From the NCBI GenBank assembly GCA_030524065.1, contig JAUNHF010000028.1, forward strand, positions 1 through 11,786: a stretch of 11,786 nucleotides of DNA, given 5' to 3'. The notes beneath the pieces were generated by a model. It did no database searches. It worked only from the letters and a program-made list of their open reading frames with translations, and was not told the origin of the DNA. Both the position numbers and the translations under genes were made by a program. Below, piece by piece: positions 8,846 to 11,786 of the stretch; the first letter of the stretch is position 1; every line of letters starts with the position of its first letter. This DNA comes from Deinococcus sp. GTDB lineage: Bacteria > Deinococcota > Deinococci > Deinococcales > Deinococcaceae.

Positions 8846-8882
8846 GAGCTGGGCGAGTCACCGCACTCGCCCAGCTCTTTTT
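8846..8882 (+). terminator. Rho-independent terminator of murI
   Basis: GAGCTGGGCGAGT (8846-8858) and ACTCGCCCAGCTC (8865-8877) form a perfect 13-bp stem with a 6-nt loop, followed by TTTTT (8878-8882). The T-run is on the plus strand only, so it serves murI; on the minus strand the convergent methyltransferase gene ends just before it. Confidence 0.93.
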
Positions 8883-8894
8883 CGTGGCCGCTTC

Positions 8895-9824
8895 CTACAG
8901 TTCCAGCCCTATTGGCGTCGTGGCACCGGCAGGAATCGCTGTGACCAGTACCTCGTACTTGCCAGTCACAAACACCTTGTACCCGTGCTTGTTCAGGTAG
9001 CGCCGGGCCTGGGCCACGTCCGCGAACAGCAGGCTGAGGTCGGGGCGGGCAAAGTTGCGCAGCCGCGCTCCGTAGCTGAGCTCGCCGCCGCTGTAGCGGG
9101 CGTTGGGAAAGCCCAGCACCAGGCCGCCACCGGGGGTGAGGTGTGAGCGGTGCAGGGTCCGCAGCACGCTGTCCAGCGGTACGCTGCGGCTTTGCAGCAC
9201 GCTGAGGGCCAGCACCAGGTCAAAGTGGCCCAGCTCCGGCGGAAGCGCACCGATATCCTGCTGGCGAAAGTCGAATGCAGGATGCCGTGCCTGCGCCGCA
9301 GCCAGCGCCGAAGCGTCCTGATCCAGACCCAGCACTTCGAGCTGCCGGCCCGGAAAAGCCAGCGCCAGGGCGTCCAGCTCGCGGCCCGCGCCCACGCCCA
9401 GGGCCAGCACCCGGCCACTTTCTGGCGGCTGAACGCGCCGCAGGGCCTCGACCAGCGTAAAGAGGAAGACGGGATCTTCCAGCTTGTCTATCCGGGCAAA
9501 TTCGCTGCTGGCGCTGTAGTTGCGGGCTGTGTCCAGGCGGTGAGAGCGGCGGCGCAGGGTCAGCTGCACCAGTCCGCCAGGGCAGCGCTCACCGATCAGC
9601 AGGTGGGCGTCCAGCAGGTCGGCCAGGTCGGTCCACACGGCCCAGGAGCGGTGCGGGCCAGCCCCGGTCGGCCCCGGCTCACCAGCGTAGCGGCCCAGCC
9701 CCAAGTCGGGGTCGGGCACGCCAAAGCGGACTTCCGGCTGCTCTGCCAGTGCCCGGCGCAGCGCCGGCAACACCGCGCTCATAGGCTGCTGGCCGAAGCG
9801 AGAATCGGTCACTGAAAGAGTCAT
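8895..9824 (-). CDS. Class I SAM-dependent methyltransferase, substrate unknown
   Basis: A 309-residue protein (from ATG 9824) with a C-terminal Rossmann-type methyltransferase domain. Motif I is VLALGVGAGRE (about residues 139-149), the acidic end of strand 2 is LGLDQDASAL (D168, D170), motif III is DIGALP, motif IV is FDLVLALSVL (about 211-220), and LTPGGGLVLGFPN follows. The N-terminal 130 residues (with RFGVPDPDLGLGRYAG and NYSASSEFARIDKLEDP) are not a domain I recognise and may select the substrate. The frame is open to 9866, but that would overlap the divergent PIN gene. ATG 9824 and ATG 9782 are the main candidates, and neither has a good Shine-Dalgarno. TAGACT lies 11 nt before ATG 9824. 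The gene is divergent from the PIN gene and convergent with murI. Confidence 0.82.
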   Translation of the reverse strand: MTLSVTDSRFGQQPMSAVLPALRRALAEQPEVRFGVPDPDLGLGRYAGEPGPTGAGPHRSWAVWTDLADLLDAHLLIGERCPGGLVQLTLRRRSHRLDTARNYSASSEFARIDKLEDPVFLFTLVEALRRVQPPESGRVLALGVGAGRELDALALAFPGRQLEVLGLDQDASALAAAQARHPAFDFRQQDIGALPPELGHFDLVLALSVLQSRSVPLDSVLRTLHRSHLTPGGGLVLGFPNARYSGGELSYGARLRNFARPDLSLLFADVAQARRYLNKHGYKVFVTGKYEVLVTAIPAGATTPIGLEL

Positions 9825-9835
9825 GGCAGACAGGA

Positions 9836-9845
9836 AGTCTACAAT
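9836..9845. promoter_or_regulatory. Overlapping divergent -10 candidates of the PIN and methyltransferase genes
   Basis: On the plus strand TACAAT (9840-9845, 5/6 to consensus) lies 7 nt before the PIN ATG at 9853, the leaderless arrangement. On the minus strand TAGACT (9841-9836, 4/6) lies 11 nt before the methyltransferase ATG at 9824. The two hexamers share 2 bp. If both are used, RNA polymerase could not occupy both at once. The whole intergenic spacer is only 28 nt. Confidence 0.45.
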
Positions 9846-9852
9846 GCTGCCT

Positions 9853-10269
9853 ATGACCCTGCCCACCCGCTGTGTGCTGGATGCCAGTTCGCTGCTCAGT
9901 TACGTCCTCAACAAAGAGGGCGGCGGCAGCGTGGCCGAACTGCTGGAAAATTCGGCCATGCACGCCGTGACCTGGACCGAAATGCTGACCCAGCTGTCGC
10001 GCCGCAGTGATATCCACGAGCCCGATCTGGTCGCCGCCCGCCTGAAAAAGGTGATCCGCATTGACGTGGGCCAGGAGCAGGACGCCGAACTGGCCAGCCG
10101 CCTCGCGGGGCTGGGACCGCAGTCGGGCCTGTCGCTGGGCGACCGCTACGCCCTGGCGATGGCCTCGCGGCTAAGCGTGCCGGTGGTCACAGCGCACCAG
10201 CACTGGGCAGCGCTGGACCTGAGCGCCCTGCCCAGCGCCCCGCGCATTCATCCCATCCGCCAGGGCTAG
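9853..10269 (+). CDS. Solitary PIN-domain (VapC-like) putative ribonuclease
   Basis: A 138-residue single PIN domain. The fold signature is complete in outline: CVLDASSLLSYVLNKEGG (first metal ligand D10, then E22), the central TWTEML (E43), GLSLGDRYALAMASRL (D97) and VPVVTAHQHWAAL. VapC toxins usually have TADxxW in the last block; here the Asp is replaced by H115, so the fourth acidic ligand is missing or supplied otherwise. PIN proteins cleave RNA, and VapC toxins often target tRNA or rRNA. No antitoxin gene is adjacent: a divergent methyltransferase lies upstream and convergent trmB downstream. The start at ATG 9853 rather than 9823 or 9844 is chosen because TACAAT lies 7 nt before it and the domain starts shortly after. 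RNase activity is inferred. Confidence 0.83.
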   Translation: MTLPTRCVLDASSLLSYVLNKEGGGSVAELLENSAMHAVTWTEMLTQLSRRSDIHEPDLVAARLKKVIRIDVGQEQDAELASRLAGLGPQSGLSLGDRYALAMASRLSVPVVTAHQHWAALDLSALPSAPRIHPIRQG

Positions 10270-10313
10270 GGCCAAGAGCCGCAGGTGTCCGCTCCCCAGC
10301 CTCGCGCCACCGG

Positions 10314-11299
<986 letters not shown>

Positions 11300-11303
<4 letters not shown>

Positions 11304-11786
11304 GCCAGTGCCTCCCCAGTCAGCTCGGCGGCCAGCTGCGCGGCGTCGGCCAGCACCTTGCCGTAGCTCTCACCCCGCGGCGTGCAGCGGCCCAGCGCGT
11401 AGACCTCGCTGAACCGCTCCACCCGGAAGCCGCGCAGTTCGCCCGCGTCCAGGGTCAAGAAGCGCACTTCGTAGGGCGGCGCTCCATCCACGCCGGCCGC
11501 TTCCTGCGCCGCGCCGGTCAGGTACACCCCGGAGCGGGCCAGGTCATCGGCCAGGAAGTCGTAGGCCACTTCGGAAAGGCGGCCTGCGTCTTCCAGCGTG
11601 TCTCCCACCAGCAAGCGGCCCTTGAGAAAGGCCCCCACCGCCAGCACGGCGCGGCGGGCGGTCAGGGCCGGACCTTCCCAGGTGCTCAGGCGCACCCGTC
11701 CTTCTCTGCCGGCCAAAGCGTCTTCTTCATCCAGGGCGGTCACAGTGCTTTGCAGCAGGTGCAGGCCGTCGGTGGCTTCCAGCCGG
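11300..11786 (-). CDS. GidA/MnmG-related FAD-dependent protein, C-terminal part (truncated by window edge)
   Basis: The frame is open from the right edge (first full codon at 11785) to TGA 11300-11302; about 161 residues are visible and the start lies outside. The visible part has a nucleotide-binding-fold strand ALTARRAVLAVGAFLKGRLLVG resembling MnmG (VVLTVGTFLDGKIHIG) and then GRLSEVAYDFLADDLARSG. Near the end comes FSEVYALGRCTPRGESYGKVLADAAQLAAEL, like the FAD-domain C-terminus of GidA-like oxidoreductases. It ends soon after this, lacking the long helical tRNA-binding part of true MnmG, so it is better called GidA-related than mnmG. Its role is unproven; coupling to trmB by ATGA overlap suggests tRNA modification or at least shared expression. 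Confidence 0.75.

Noticed and set aside
9825..9866. Upstream extension of the methyltransferase gene
   Set aside because: It would overlap the start of the divergent PIN gene and its -10 box; no ribosome-binding signal supports it.

Overview
The window looks like chromosomal DNA of a Deinococcus-type bacterium. The evidence is high GC (visibly well above 60% over most of its length), gene products of Deinococcus character, and several genes with a -10-like hexamer 6-7 nt before the start codon and no Shine-Dalgarno, the leaderless-mRNA layout reported for Deinococcus. This is inferred from sequence only, without a database search.

Left edge (1-250): a short stretch of about 39% GC carries the first 54 codons of a minus-strand DUF262-family gene, the family of GmrSD/SspE-like anti-phage nucleases. 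It begins directly behind the gcvP terminator, so a foreign, possibly defence-related segment has probably inserted at the edge of a housekeeping locus. Most of it lies outside the window.

299-4927 (minus): the glycine cleavage system, transcribed gcvT, gcvH, then gcvP. GcvP decarboxylates glycine, GcvH carries the aminomethyl group on lipoyl-lysine, and GcvT passes it to tetrahydrofolate. A terminator after gcvH and a 221-nt hairpin-rich leader before gcvP suggest gcvP is also controlled separately. Upstream lies a DJ-1/PfpI-family stress protein (5106-5675, minus) with its own terminator.

5676-8833 (plus): a divergent intergenic region with several inverted repeats leads into dnaG (primase). 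dnaG has a strong Shine-Dalgarno but an ATC codon where the start should be. murI (glutamate racemase) follows, with a -10-like box 6 nt before its GTG start and an unusual in-frame acidic C-terminal tail, closed by a perfect 13-bp-stem terminator.

8895-10269: a minus-strand class I SAM methyltransferase and a plus-strand solitary PIN-domain (VapC-like) gene diverge from a very compact spacer whose two -10 candidates overlap. 10314-11786 (minus): trmB (tRNA m7G46 methyltransferase with a long C-terminal extension) overlaps by ATGA the end of a GidA/MnmG-like FAD protein that runs off the right edge, a probable two-gene operon.

Most of the window is core metabolism and information processing. 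The points most worth a second look are the ATC start and structured leader of dnaG, the low-GC DUF262 junction, the MurI tail, and the solitary PIN gene with an altered active site.
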